The translations under genes were made by a program, and so were the position numbers. 64,000 bases of DNA. Origin: Palsa-147 sp963771905 (GTDB lineage Bacteria; Acidobacteriota; Terriglobia; Acidiferrales; UBA7541). Position 1 is the stretch's first letter. Each line of letters opens with the position of its first letter. The stretch lies in the NCBI GenBank assembly GCA_963771905.1, contig CAVYVI010000008.1:1-64000 (forward strand), in the 5' to 3' direction. Of this stretch, positions 45,109 to 54,052 are shown piece by piece. The notes under the pieces are model-generated. The model was not told the origin of the DNA. It worked only from the letters and a program-made list of their open reading frames with translations, and did no database searches.

Positions 45109-45845
45109 CGGTTTTCCGTGCCCATCCGCAACTGTGCCACCGCGTGTCCCCACTTTTCCAGCCACGCCGCCGTTCGTGGCGCTCTCGCTGGAGCGAGGCG
45201 CAGTTCCGCGGCCAGCCGAGTCAAGTCGCCCTCCACGTCGATGTCGTAGAAGGGATCCGTGAAGCCGACGGAAAGTTGCAGTCCGCGAGCGCGCGCCAGC
45301 AGGTCCTCAAGCGCGCTCTCAGTGCCCATGCCGTCGCCGTCGAAAAGCGCTGGATGAGCGGCCTTGGCCCCAACGAGATAATAGCCGCCGTCATGCGTCG
45401 GTCCGACAACCACGTCGTGATCGGTGAGCGCCTCAAACGCGCTTCCAAGCACCGAAGCCGGCAGATGCGGACTGTCGCTGTTGAAGGCAACGACGCGCTG
45501 CCGGCCGGGCGCTGCGAAGTGTGCAAACACCGAGGTCAGCCCTGACGCAAGGCCCTCTCCTTCCTGCGCCACGACATCCATGACACCTCGCGCGAAGCGC
45601 ATTAGTTCTTCAACGTCCGAAGCAGGGCACATAATGGCGGCCTTCACAGAGCCCAACGATCGCGCGAGCGCCATTGTGTCGTCCAACAGGCAGACATAGA
45701 GTTCGGTTACCGCTTCAACGGGGAGTTTCTGAGCTAAACGAGTCTTGACCAGGCCCGGCCTGGGCGCTTTGGCCATGATAACTAAGGTGCACGCATCATT
45801 TCGGTGGGGAGGAGATTGCATCTGCATCGCTCCGCGAATGTTCAT
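45105..45845 (-). CDS. DUF2064/TIGR04282-like nucleotidyl- or glycosyltransferase
   Basis: 246 residues, ATG 45845 overlapping the GT2 stop as ATGA. Diagnostic are VIMAKAPRPGLVKTRLAQKL near the N-terminus, FNSDSPHLPASVL in the middle and VVGPTHDGGYYLVG. This is a CofC-like GT-A fold. From memory, the family was first named as an rSAM/selenodomain-associated transferase and later linked to arsenosugar loci. Its presence beside a radical SAM gene and selD matches that association. Exact reaction unknown. Confidence 0.85.
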   Translation of the reverse strand: MNIRGAMQMQSPPHRNDACTLVIMAKAPRPGLVKTRLAQKLPVEAVTELYVCLLDDTMALARSLGSVKAAIMCPASDVEELMRFARGVMDVVAQEGEGLASGLTSVFAHFAAPGRQRVVAFNSDSPHLPASVLGSAFEALTDHDVVVGPTHDGGYYLVGAKAAHPALFDGDGMGTESALEDLLARARGLQLSVGFTDPFYDIDVEGDLTRLAAELRLAPARAPRTAAWLEKWGHAVAQLRMGTENR

Positions 45846-46549
45846 GCCGAGTGCAGCGGGACGGGGCGTCTCCGCCAGAAATAGTAACGCGCGATCAGAG
45901 TGAGAATGAACCAACCTGCACCAATCGTTCCCCTGAACGTCCCGCTGATTTTGGAGGTTCCGATGCGCGGATAATAGCTTACGGGGACCTCGACGATTCG
46001 GAAACCGGCTCTTGCGCCTTTCAGGATCATCTCCACTGCCCAGCCATACGTGGCTTGTTCGAGATCCAGCGCGTGAAGCACGTCGATTCGTGCCGCGCGA
46101 AACGGTCCCAGATCGCTGAGTTGCACGCGATAGAGAAACCCGATTAAGGTTGCGGCCAAGCGATTGCCGAACACCTGATGCCACGGAAGAGCCGCGTGGC
46201 TTCGATCCGCCATGACGCGCGATCCTAATGTAATGTCCGCGCGGCCCTCGACGATTGGCGCGAGTAACAGCGGAAGTTCAGAGGGGCGATCGCTATAGTC
46301 GCCGTCCAAGAATACGACAATGTCCGGATCCTGGACATTGGCCAGACCCGTGAGGCAGGCGCGGCCATAACCGCGGCGAGGTTCGTCGATCACGCGAGCG
46401 CCGGCGCGCGCGGCAATGTCGGGCGTACCGTCGGTCGAATTACTATCGACAACAATGACTTCGGAGACGAGGTCGGCGGGAAGATCGGCCAGGACGCGGC
46501 TGATGGCTCCTCTCTCGTTTCGTGTAGGGATAATTACAGAGACGCGCAC
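45842..46549 (-). CDS. GT2 glycosyltransferase, polyprenyl-phosphate mannose/glucose synthase-like
   Basis: 235 residues from GTG 46549 behind GAGG. GT-A features: VSVIIPTRNERGAISRVL, IVVDSNSTDGT, VVFLDGDYSDRPSELP and the later VEMILKGARAGFRIVEVPVSY. The C-terminus is amphipathic and basic, suggesting a peripheral or single-helix membrane enzyme. The DPM1-like pattern suggests loading a sugar on polyprenyl phosphate, which a GT87-like enzyme downstream could use. Translationally coupled to the next gene. Confidence 0.82.
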   Translation of the reverse strand: MRVSVIIPTRNERGAISRVLADLPADLVSEVIVVDSNSTDGTPDIAARAGARVIDEPRRGYGRACLTGLANVQDPDIVVFLDGDYSDRPSELPLLLAPIVEGRADITLGSRVMADRSHAALPWHQVFGNRLAATLIGFLYRVQLSDLGPFRAARIDVLHALDLEQATYGWAVEMILKGARAGFRIVEVPVSYYPRIGTSKISGTFRGTIGAGWFILTLIARYYFWRRRPVPLHSA

Positions 46550-46589
46550 GGCACCTCGCTGGACGTTAGTATTTCAACGCGCGCTTGGT

Positions 46590-47093
46590 TCACCACCACA
46601 GCGAGGATGGAGAGCGGCGCGCCAGGAGCGCGTCGACCCCCCACGTTCGACCGGCCCGCCCCACCGCGAGCGCAAGCGATGCAAGCACCGGGACCAGCAG
46701 CTCCCAAATCCACGCCGTGCCCCACTCAGACATCCAAAGGCTGGCTAGGTACAGAAACGCTACGGCGGCGACCGGACGCGTCAGCAGACCGACGACGAGC
46801 AGGATCCCGAGAGAGATCTCTGTAATCGCTTGCATCGGAGCCGCCATCGCGGCGTGACTCGCCGCTATCGCCATGACGGCTTTCCACGCGGCCGGAGCGT
46901 GACCATGTTGGATGTAGTAGTAGATCAGTCCGGAGTAGCCCCCTGGCGTGTAGAGACCTTTCCCTAGATTTTCGAAGAAGACCCAAACGAGCATCGCGCC
47001 AATCGTCAGCCGTACGACGGTCAACCCGATGCGCGCCTCCGGCTGCGGAACCACTTGGGAATTATTGAGTGGTGAGTTGGAGCTGGCCGTCAT
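46590..47093 (-). CDS. DoxX-family membrane protein
   Basis: 167 residues from ATG 47093 behind GAGAGGAAATTT. Four transmembrane helices: TVVRLTIGAMLVWVFFENLG, a middle pair with MQAITEISLGILLVVGLLTR, and a last with WIWELLVPVLASLALAVGRA. DoxX-like proteins are small quinone-linked or redox-associated membrane subunits of uncertain function. It lies between the radical SAM gene and the GT2 gene, 40 nt from the latter, in the same direction. Confidence 0.78.
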   Translation of the reverse strand: MTASSNSPLNNSQVVPQPEARIGLTVVRLTIGAMLVWVFFENLGKGLYTPGGYSGLIYYYIQHGHAPAAWKAVMAIAASHAAMAAPMQAITEISLGILLVVGLLTRPVAAVAFLYLASLWMSEWGTAWIWELLVPVLASLALAVGRAGRTWGVDALLARRSPSSLWW

Positions 47094-47181
47094 AAATTTC
47101 CTCTCAGTCTCCGTAGATCGGAATTGTTTTTCTTTCGTGCTGAGTAGCAACTTGCCATTTAGCTCCTTGCGAAGCGCAAAG

Positions 47182-48246
47182 CTAATCGCGGGCGATTACG
47201 ATGGTGGTACACGCGCTTTCGCCCTTGGGGAGTTCGCGCGCAGGAGCCATGCGAACTTCCAGCGTTTCGGTTTTGCCCCGGACGATGGGGCAATAAAAGT
47301 CCGGTTCGCGCAGGGTGTTTTGTAGGCGCCGGCGTCCCGCACATCCGCCGTAGCACGACGCGAGGTACGAGCATGAACGGCATGCTTCCGGGGCGGTTCG
47401 CGCCTCCACGAACGGCGAAGTTTCTACGATCTCCGAACCGAGCGAGAGCAGCAGCGAGAGCGGCTCGCCGGCGCCGGGCCAGTAAACGCACGGCTGCGTC
47501 GTGGCGCGAGGCGTGACTCGCACGGTGCTGGCTCCGCAGCCGCCCACCCTTGCGGGCAGACCTGCCATGGCGCGAACCAGAGGCTCACCAATGGCGATCA
47601 CATCGGTTTCTACAAACAACGCGCGAAAGCCTTGCCAGTATTCCTCGTACGTCAGGGCGTACAGGTCGGAGCGCACCGCTTGATAGACGTTGACGCGCAA
47701 CGGTGCCCCGTAGCGCTTGGCCACGCGGGCGACGCTCGCCAATCCTAGATAGTTGCCTTTCATCATTACCGCAATGAACGTGATCGGAACTCCGAGCCGC
47801 ACGCAACGTTCCGCCTGCTCGTGGATCAGGGCCCAATTGCCAGCGCCGCGTTGGGCATCCTGTCTTTCTTCCGTAGAATAATCCAGAGAAAACTCGATAT
47901 CGTGGAAAGCGCGCAACTCCTCGTCATTGAGCACCGCTACGCTGTGCCCGTTCGAGGTGATGGTGAGCTTCACTGACAGGGATCGCAGGAAAGCCAGGAT
48001 TTCACGGAACTCCGGGTGCATTCCATTTTCACCGGTCCCGAGATTCACGGAACGGACCGGGAGACTGGCCATCGCGGAGCGGACTTGCTCGAGGCTCAGG
48101 CGGTCTAGGCGGGCCGGATCGCGATAGCAGAACGAGCAGGATAGATTGCATTCGTTGGTTAAGCCCAGTCCGACGGCGAAACCGCCCGACGGCACGGAAC
48201 GGACCAAGGCGTCTTGCAAGCCGGGTTCTGCGGAGGGTTGACTCAT
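47182..48246 (-). CDS. Radical SAM protein with SPASM-like C-terminal Cys cluster
   Basis: 354 residues from ATG 48246 (CAAGGAA just upstream). The radical SAM motif CNLSCSFC gives Cys33, Cys37 and Cys40 for the 4Fe-4S cluster. Further features are VNLGTGENGMHPEF and LTITSNGHSVAVL of the TIM-barrel half. The C-terminus has several Cys (GGCGAS, QPCVYWP, EACRSCSYLASCYGGCAG, FYCPIV), as in SPASM proteins binding extra clusters, which often modify peptides or sugars. It heads the minus-strand run and is divergent from selD. Substrate unknown. Confidence 0.87.
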   Translation of the reverse strand: MSQPSAEPGLQDALVRSVPSGGFAVGLGLTNECNLSCSFCYRDPARLDRLSLEQVRSAMASLPVRSVNLGTGENGMHPEFREILAFLRSLSVKLTITSNGHSVAVLNDEELRAFHDIEFSLDYSTEERQDAQRGAGNWALIHEQAERCVRLGVPITFIAVMMKGNYLGLASVARVAKRYGAPLRVNVYQAVRSDLYALTYEEYWQGFRALFVETDVIAIGEPLVRAMAGLPARVGGCGASTVRVTPRATTQPCVYWPGAGEPLSLLLSLGSEIVETSPFVEARTAPEACRSCSYLASCYGGCAGRRRLQNTLREPDFYCPIVRGKTETLEVRMAPARELPKGESACTTIVIARD

Positions 48247-48642
48247 TTCCTTGAGAATCGGATCACCGTAAAGGCCGCAATCGCCGCGCGTCGCTGCGAT
48301 GAGTCTAGCCTAAGCATAAAGCGGTGGGCAGAAAAACATGCAGGCGGAGCGCCGTCGTTTCAAAGAAAGCCGGCTCAACCGTGGTCGGCCAGACGTTGCC
48401 GTCGCTCAAGCGCCGAAGTCCATTTTCCACGTCGGTCGAAGAAAGAGAATTGATAGACCAAATCAAACGCTTCGCGAGCGTGCAAACCCCCGCGACGCCA
48501 CCTAAAATTAGACCTCGCCGCCTCGTAAAAGTTACAAAAACGGTATCTCGATTCAAATCCCTTGCGGCGCCGCATCAGAGATAAGAGAGCCCCCACTTCG
48601 CCGCGGTTTCGACAATCTCTCCGTGGCATGTACAATCGAGAT
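48247..48642. promoter_or_regulatory. Divergent intergenic region between radical SAM gene and selD
   Basis: About 400 nt, no supported gene. It should carry both promoters. I looked for a selC tRNA-Sec and found no acceptor/T-arm pairing. A T-loop-like gattcaaatccc near 48550 has no matching stem. Confidence 0.45.
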
Positions 48643-49692
48643 ATGAAGACAGTCGAACCAGTGCGTCTCACAGCGTCGGTGAAGTCAGCCGGTTGAGCGT
48701 CCAAGTTAGGTCCGGCGGCGCTGGACTCGATTCTTGGAAAATTACCGAGGCAACCCGACCCGAATGTTCTGGTGGGCTTTGATACCGCCGACGACGCCGG
48801 CGTATATAAAATGTCGCCCGAACTCGCCTTGGTGCAGACTGTAGACTTTTTCCCTCCCATCGTTGATGACCCTTACACCTTCGGACAGATTGCGGCGGTC
48901 AATGCCCTCAGTGACGTGTACGCGATGGGAGGCCGCCCCATCAGTTCGCTGGCCATGGTCTGTTTTCCCGACAAGGGAGATCTGCAGATTCTCGGACAAA
49001 TCCTCGCTGGCGGCCTTTCCAAAATGATCGAAGCTGGATGCACCGTCATTGGCGGCCACAGCATTCGTGACGAAGAAATCAAGTTCGGATATGCCGTCAC
49101 CGGCTCCATTCATCCAGAGAGAATATTGGCAAACGGCGGAGCGAAAGCTGGCGATGTGCTTGTTCTAACCAAAGCTCTCGGCACCGGCGTCATCTCCACC
49201 GCTATCAAGCAGGGCAAAGCGGAACCAGCGTGGATCGAAGCTGTCACAAAATCCATGACCACACTCAACAAACTTGCCGCCGAAGCCGCAGTTGAACTCG
49301 GCGGCGATGTCCACGGCGCGACCGACATAACGGGCTTCGGACTGGTCGGTCACGCTCGCGAAATCGCTCTGGCCAGCAACGTAAGCCTGCGAATCGATTC
49401 CGCAAAGATACCTTTGCTCACGGGCGCTGTCGAAAGTGTGCGCGCAGGGTGCGTGCCGGCAGGCTTGAAAGCCAATCGCGAGTTCGCTGAATGTGCTGCG
49501 CAATTCGGGCCAAAGGTGGACGAAATAACCAGGACGTTGCTCTTCGATCCGCAAACCGCGGGAGGCTTGTTGCTTTCGATATCGGCGAGCGCCTCAGATC
49601 AGTTCCTTCGTGCCTTTCAGGAGCGCGGCGGAGACGCGAGGCTTGTCGGGCAAGTTTTATCCCGGACCGATCCGCTGATCACGATTACTTGA
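48643..49692 (+). CDS. selD: Selenide, water dikinase (selenophosphate synthetase), probable selenoprotein with Sec at residue 18
   Basis: 349 residues from ATG 48643 if the in-frame TGA at 48694-48696 is read as selenocysteine. Before it the frame reads VRLTASVKSAG and after it ASKLGPAALDSILG, aligning with the Escherichia coli SelD segment GAGCGCKISP; TGA falls exactly on catalytic Cys17 and Lys21 on catalytic Lys20. The rest is standard SelD: VGFDTADDAGVY, DFFPPIVDDPYTFG, NALSDVYAMGGRP, GGHSIRDEEIKFG, GATDITGFGL and DPQTAGGLL. SelD makes selenophosphate from selenide and ATP for Sec-tRNA, selenouridine or small Se compounds. The downstream GTG 48772 would drop the active site, so it is not the start. 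Confidence 0.9.
48701..48737 (+). promoter_or_regulatory. Candidate bacterial SECIS hairpin
   Basis: Starting 4 nt after the TGA: ccaag (48701-48705), tta, ggtcc (48709-48713), loop ggcggcgct, ggact (48723-48727), cgatt, cttgg (48733-48737). The lower stem is perfect; the upper stem pairs with one G-T. A short stem-loop placed just 3' of the UGA inside the coding sequence is what SelB needs in bacteria. Confidence 0.75.
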
Positions 49693-49729
49693 CCGCGCCG
49701 TTGTTATTCATTGTCGCTTCCGAAACGCT

Positions 49730-50410
49730 ATGACCTCACGCATGCCTGTCAGCGCTCAAGAACACTACGAAAGCCTGTTGGCGGACCACTATGAGTGGAT
49801 GTTCGGGTTACCGTTTGAAGCCAAAGTAGCAGAACAAAAAGGTGTCTTGGACGAATTTGCCGGAACGGACGTCACTGGGGGCCTCGCCGTGGATCTTGGT
49901 TGCGGCCCGGGGTTTCAGTCCTTTGCATTGTCCGATCGCGGATATCAAGTTATCGCGATCGACACGAGCGAGAAACTGCTCCGAAATCTTTCCGCCAGAG
50001 TTGGTTCGCGCAATATTGTCACGAAGCACGCCGATTTGCGCGAACTTGATTCCCTGGTTCGTCCAGCCTCGGTGGAGATTGCGATCTGTATGGGCGATAC
50101 GCTGACTCACCTGCCCAGCCGGGCGGAGGTTTCCCGATTATTCCAGTCGGTCGCTAACACGCTCAAACCGGGAGGGAGGATTGTGGTTACCTACCGAGAC
50201 CTCGCCAGCGCCGAGTTATTCGCTCTCGATCGCTTTATCCCCGTACGTAGCGATGACCGCCGCGTGATGACATGCTTTCTGAAATACGAAACGGCGGAAA
50301 CCGTTGTCGTCCACGATCTGATAAATGTTCGCGACGACGACGGCGATTGGACGCTCCACAAAAGCAGCTACAAGAACCTTCGACTTCCTGCCGAGTGGGT
50401 CATTGCTTGA
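49730..50410 (+). CDS. SAM-dependent methyltransferase (class I), C-terminus possibly shortened
   Basis: 226 residues from ATG 49730, 37 nt after selD. The Rossmann fold motif I is LAVDLGCGPGFQSFALSDRG; VIAIDTSEKLL, MGDTLTHLPS and LKPGGRIVVTYRD follow. The sequence stops right after LRLPAEWVIA, where relatives usually continue with another helix and two strands, so it may be truncated or frameshifted. Position suggests cotranscription with selD and a methyl transfer in the same pathway, perhaps on selenium or a glycoside; that is inference. Confidence 0.8.
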   Translation: MTSRMPVSAQEHYESLLADHYEWMFGLPFEAKVAEQKGVLDEFAGTDVTGGLAVDLGCGPGFQSFALSDRGYQVIAIDTSEKLLRNLSARVGSRNIVTKHADLRELDSLVRPASVEIAICMGDTLTHLPSRAEVSRLFQSVANTLKPGGRIVVTYRDLASAELFALDRFIPVRSDDRRVMTCFLKYETAETVVVHDLINVRDDDGDWTLHKSSYKNLRLPAEWVIA

Positions 50411-50582
50411 CCGGACCCGGATGGTCGGCTATTCGAAATTAAATGTCGGACCCGGTCTGACCGAGGCGGTGCGTTAGACGCTGTCGACGAATCCTCAACA
50501 CAAGGGAGCGGCCACTCTGCGCCACGGCTAACTTCTCGTTAATTGGATTAACGGAACCGGCCGCTCCGCAAAAATTTCTGAG

Positions 50583-50917
50583 CTATTGCAGCTTGTCGGG
50601 AGGCGGAGGCAAGGTCGGACCCTGCGGGCGCTGAAGTTTAATCTTGGACTCGTAACGGACAGTGAGGAGCACGCCGAGTTTGCGCCGCGGGAATTCCTTC
50701 CTGATTTCGTCATCGGAGAATTGCCGAATGACAAGCTTGCGGTTTCCCCTCGCATCCGGTGCGAACTTCAACGCTGCGAGCCGAGTCTGGATGCCGGATT
50801 CAATCGCGCTCAAGGCCGTGAGGTAGTCCTCGCGCTCGATCGCGTCCCGAAGGATTTTCCCGCACTCGGCCTTGAGTCTTTCGACGGTGAGATCATCGGT
50901 TGCTTTTTTTTCGGCAC
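50583..50917 (-). pseudogene. Small hypothetical protein broken by (or slipping at) an A8 run
   Basis: A GTG at 50917 with GAGG upstream starts MPKKK and meets eight A residues (50904-50911 on this strand); the continuing frame is one base off. Read with a shift, the product is ~110 residues: ATDDLTVERLKAECGKILRD, then ALSAIESGIQTRLAALKF, VIRQFSDDEIRKEFPRRKLG and a Pro-rich end. No start codon precedes this in the second frame before TTG 50813. It is a sequencing indel, a recent mutation or programmed slippage. Function unknown. Confidence 0.45.
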
Positions 50918-51107
50918 GTCATCCTCGAGTCAAAGGGCGCGGAGAAAGAGCAACGTAATTCGCTGGCGGCCCCGGCCCCGTTTTTTCCGCGCGTGCCGCG
51001 CGGCGCGAAATCTTCTTCTCCGGAAACGCCGAGGAGTCCACACAAAAGTCCCCACAATGGACGGATGGCCAGGAAAATGAGGAACATGCTAAGTGCTTAC
51101 AGAAGAG

Positions 51108-51182
<75 letters not shown>

Positions 51183-51402
51183 ACGAATCCAAAAATCATA
51201 ACATGAACCAAATGAATTTCCAGCACGCTTGCGCCTTCGCCGCTGGCCCGGTTGCTGCCCTGAATTTCACGCCGACTGCGCCGTAAAAAGTCTCCGCTTC
51301 CTCCGCACGTTAGCAACTTGGCACACCCCCAATTTCCTCGCACGTGAACACGCTACATCAGGCGCTACCATAGCTCCAGTTTCGTTTCCTCTCGGAGGCG
51401 AT

Positions 51403-53355
51403 GTGCATCGCAGATTTCGCCGCCATTGCGCGCTGTTCTGTCTGCTCGCAACAGCACTTCTTTCTCCCGGCGCCCGAGCGCAATCCGAATCCATCGTCGA
51501 TTACCACAGTGACGTTCGCGTCCAGGACGACGGCTCCATGCTCGTCCGCGAAACCATTCGCGTGATGAGCGCGCAGATTCAAATCCGCCACGGGATCTTC
51601 CGTGATTTCCCCACGCGCTACACCGATCGCCTCGGCAATCATTACGTTGTCGGCTTTCAATTGCAGGGCGCGACGCGCGATGGCGCCGTCGAGCCATCGC
51701 GAATCGAAGACCTCAGCAACGGCGTGCGCATTTATCTCGGCAATCCGCAATCCCTTGTCCCGCCGGGCGATCATACCTACACCATTTCGTATCTGACCAC
51801 ACGCCAGTTGGGCTTCTTCAAGGACCACGACGAACTTTTCTGGAATGTCACCGGCAATGGCTGGAATTTCGAAATCGCCCGCGCCTCCGCAAGCGTCTGG
51901 CTTCCCGAAAAAATTCCGACAGACCAGGTGCATCTCGGCGGATTCACCGGCCCGCAAGGCTCGCTCTCGCGTGACCTAACGTCCACGACGCAGTCCGATG
52001 GAACCTTTTACTTCGCTGCGAATCACCCGCTCAGCCCGAAGCAGGGTTTGACGATTTTACTTACCTGGCCCAAGGGCTACTTCGCCGAGCCCACATCCCA
52101 GGAAAAGCTAAACTCGTTCTTTGAGGATAATCGCGCCGACCTCATTCTCGCCGTCGGTCTCGCTCTGATTCTTCTCTACTACCTCGTCGTATGGAACGCT
52201 GTCGGCCGCGATCCCGCCAAGGGCGTCATTGTCGCCATCTATGAGCCTCCTACTGGATTCTCGCCCGCGGCCATGCGCTACCTCGAGCGCATGGGCTACG
52301 ACAATAAAACTTTCGCATGCGCCGTCCTCGACATGGCTGTCAAAGGCTATCTGCAGATCAAAGAGCACGCGGGTACGTACTCTCTGGTTCTCTCGAAACA
52401 GCCGGACTCTTCGGTTCTTTCGCCGGAAGAGAAAGCAGCCGGCGACAAACTCTTCGCCGGACGCAGCTCGATCTGGCTCCATAACGAAAATCACGTTGCA
52501 ATCAACGCCGCGATGGCCGCCTTGAAGGCCTCTCTGAAAACGGCGGAACAGAAAATCTATTTCCTCACCAACGGCCTGTACATGATTCCCGCCATCGTCA
52601 TCTCAATTGTCATGCTGGCCCTTGTGGTGACCAGTCAGGGTCCCCAGAAAATGGTCATAGCAGGGTTCATCTGCATCTGGCTCACCATATGGAGCTTTGG
52701 TGTCGCGATGCTCGTCAGCGGCGCGGCACACCTCTGGCAGGGGGCGCTGCACGGCGGTCATCTCCAGGCCGCCACGAAGGCTCAGGCCGTTTCGATGACT
52801 ATCTTTGCGATTCCTTTTGTCGCCGGTGAAATCGGCGGCATCGTCGTGCTGACCATCGCCACATCAATCCTCGTCATGTTAGCTGTGCTCTTCACCATCG
52901 GCCTTCATGTGCTCTTTCACTATCTGTTGAAGAGACCAACCAGCGCGGGCCGCAGCGTTCTCGACAAGATCGACGGCTTCAAGATGTTTCTCGGCACAGT
53001 TGAGGGCGACCGTTTGAATCGCGTATTTCCGCCCGAACAAACGCCCCAAGTTTTCGAAAAATTTCTGCCCTACGCCCTGGCGCTGGGAGTCGAGCAAGCC
53101 TGGGCGCAAAAATTTTCGGGCGTCCTCGGCAGCGCGGGCCAGGCGGCGGGCGGCGCGTCGGGCACGGGGGTCTACTCGCCCGCATGGTATTCGGGCGGTG
53201 CGTGGAGCAGCTTGGGCGCCGCGGGTTTCGCCGGCTCGCTCTCCGGCTCATTTTCGAGCGCCATTTCTTCCTCCGCATCCGCGCCCGGTTCCAGCGGCGG
53301 CGGCGGAGGAGGCTCGGGCGGCGGCGGAGGGGGTGGAGGAGGTGGCGGCTGGTGA
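51403..53355 (+). CDS. DUF2207 membrane protein with Gly-rich tail
   Basis: 650 residues from GTG 51403, preceded by CGGAGG; the longer frame from 51229 has no such signal. Signal peptide ~1-28 ends GARAQ. An extracytoplasmic beta-rich domain (~30-235; IVDYHSDVRVQDDGSMLVRE, 20 residues) is typical of DUF2207 N-termini. Transmembrane helices occur at ~245-265 and three or four more at ~395-510. The C-terminus is a Ser/Gly/Ala stretch ending in poly-Gly and W, the usual DUF2207 ending. Function is not established. It starts ~220 nt after tRNA-Lys, divergently. Confidence 0.88.
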   Translation: MHRRFRRHCALFCLLATALLSPGARAQSESIVDYHSDVRVQDDGSMLVRETIRVMSAQIQIRHGIFRDFPTRYTDRLGNHYVVGFQLQGATRDGAVEPSRIEDLSNGVRIYLGNPQSLVPPGDHTYTISYLTTRQLGFFKDHDELFWNVTGNGWNFEIARASASVWLPEKIPTDQVHLGGFTGPQGSLSRDLTSTTQSDGTFYFAANHPLSPKQGLTILLTWPKGYFAEPTSQEKLNSFFEDNRADLILAVGLALILLYYLVVWNAVGRDPAKGVIVAIYEPPTGFSPAAMRYLERMGYDNKTFACAVLDMAVKGYLQIKEHAGTYSLVLSKQPDSSVLSPEEKAAGDKLFAGRSSIWLHNENHVAINAAMAALKASLKTAEQKIYFLTNGLYMIPAIVISIVMLALVVTSQGPQKMVIAGFICIWLTIWSFGVAMLVSGAAHLWQGALHGGHLQAATKAQAVSMTIFAIPFVAGEIGGIVVLTIATSILVMLAVLFTIGLHVLFHYLLKRPTSAGRSVLDKIDGFKMFLGTVEGDRLNRVFPPEQTPQVFEKFLPYALALGVEQAWAQKFSGVLGSAGQAAGGASGTGVYSPAWYSGGAWSSLGAAGFAGSLSGSFSSAISSSASAPGSSGGGGGGSGGGGGGGGGGGW

Positions 53356-53416
53356 GTCGCATTCCGGCTTCGTTGGATTATAATGGCCCGTGTAAATCAT
53401 CGCGAAGGTGCTGGCC

Positions 53417-53821
53417 ATGACGGAAAAAATGAAGAAGCCGGAATCGGAATGGAAGAAACAGCTGACGCCGAATCAGTATCTTGTGACGCGGCAGAAGGGG
53501 ACTGAGCCGCCGTTCACCGGCGAGTACGAGAATACCGAAAAGCCGGGCACGTATGTCTGCGTCTGCTGCGGCCAGCCGCTGTTCAGCTCCGACACAAAAT
53601 TTCATTCAGGCTCGGGCTGGCCTAGTTTTTACAAGCCTGCCGATGAATCGAGCGTCGCCGTCGAACGCGACACGACCCACGGCATGATTCGCGACGAAGT
53701 GATCTGCAGCAAGTGCGACGCGCATCTCGGCCACGTCTTCAACGATGGTCCGAAGCCGACCGGATTGCGCTATTGCATCAATTCCGCGGCCCTGAAGCTC
53801 GACAAAAAAAAACCGAAGTAG
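53417..53821 (+). CDS. msrB: Peptide-methionine (R)-S-oxide reductase MsrB
   Basis: 134 residues, ATG 53417. All MsrB landmarks are present: two zinc CxxC pairs (CVCCGQ, CSKCDAH), HSGSGWPSFYKP, GHVFNDGPKPTG, and the catalytic RYCINSAAL Cys (~120). It repairs the R isomer of oxidised methionine using thioredoxin. No signal peptide, so cytosolic. It lies 61 nt after the DUF2207 stop and may be cotranscribed. Confidence 0.95.
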   Translation: MTEKMKKPESEWKKQLTPNQYLVTRQKGTEPPFTGEYENTEKPGTYVCVCCGQPLFSSDTKFHSGSGWPSFYKPADESSVAVERDTTHGMIRDEVICSKCDAHLGHVFNDGPKPTGLRYCINSAALKLDKKKPK

Positions 53822-54052
53822 ACGAACGGGAAATATGCGCGCCATTCCATGTCACCATCGACCATCGATCTCGGGTCGGTTGCCTGGGATGTGACGGAAC
53901 TCGCATTGTTTCGGCGTCGTCCGCCCGGAATTGGCTGTGATCGCTGCGGTTTTCGACGCAGCTCGCTTCATGCACGAAACAAACTAACTCAAAAGTTGAC
54001 TTAACCGAATCGAACATCTAACATCCGGCGCGAGCGGCAAGTTATCCTTCCT

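Noticed and set aside
48530..48590. Possible selC (tRNA-Sec) upstream of selD
   Set aside because: Only a T-loop-like string is present; no T-stem, acceptor or long variable arm can be paired.
50408..50530. TGA at the end of the methyltransferase as a second selenocysteine codon
   Set aside because: Residues after it do not look like a methyltransferase C-terminus, and the nearby hairpin has only a 4-bp perfect stem.
51229..51402. N-terminal extension of the DUF2207 protein to TTG 51229
   Set aside because: It would put ~58 residues before the signal peptide; GTG 51403 has CGGAGG at good spacing.
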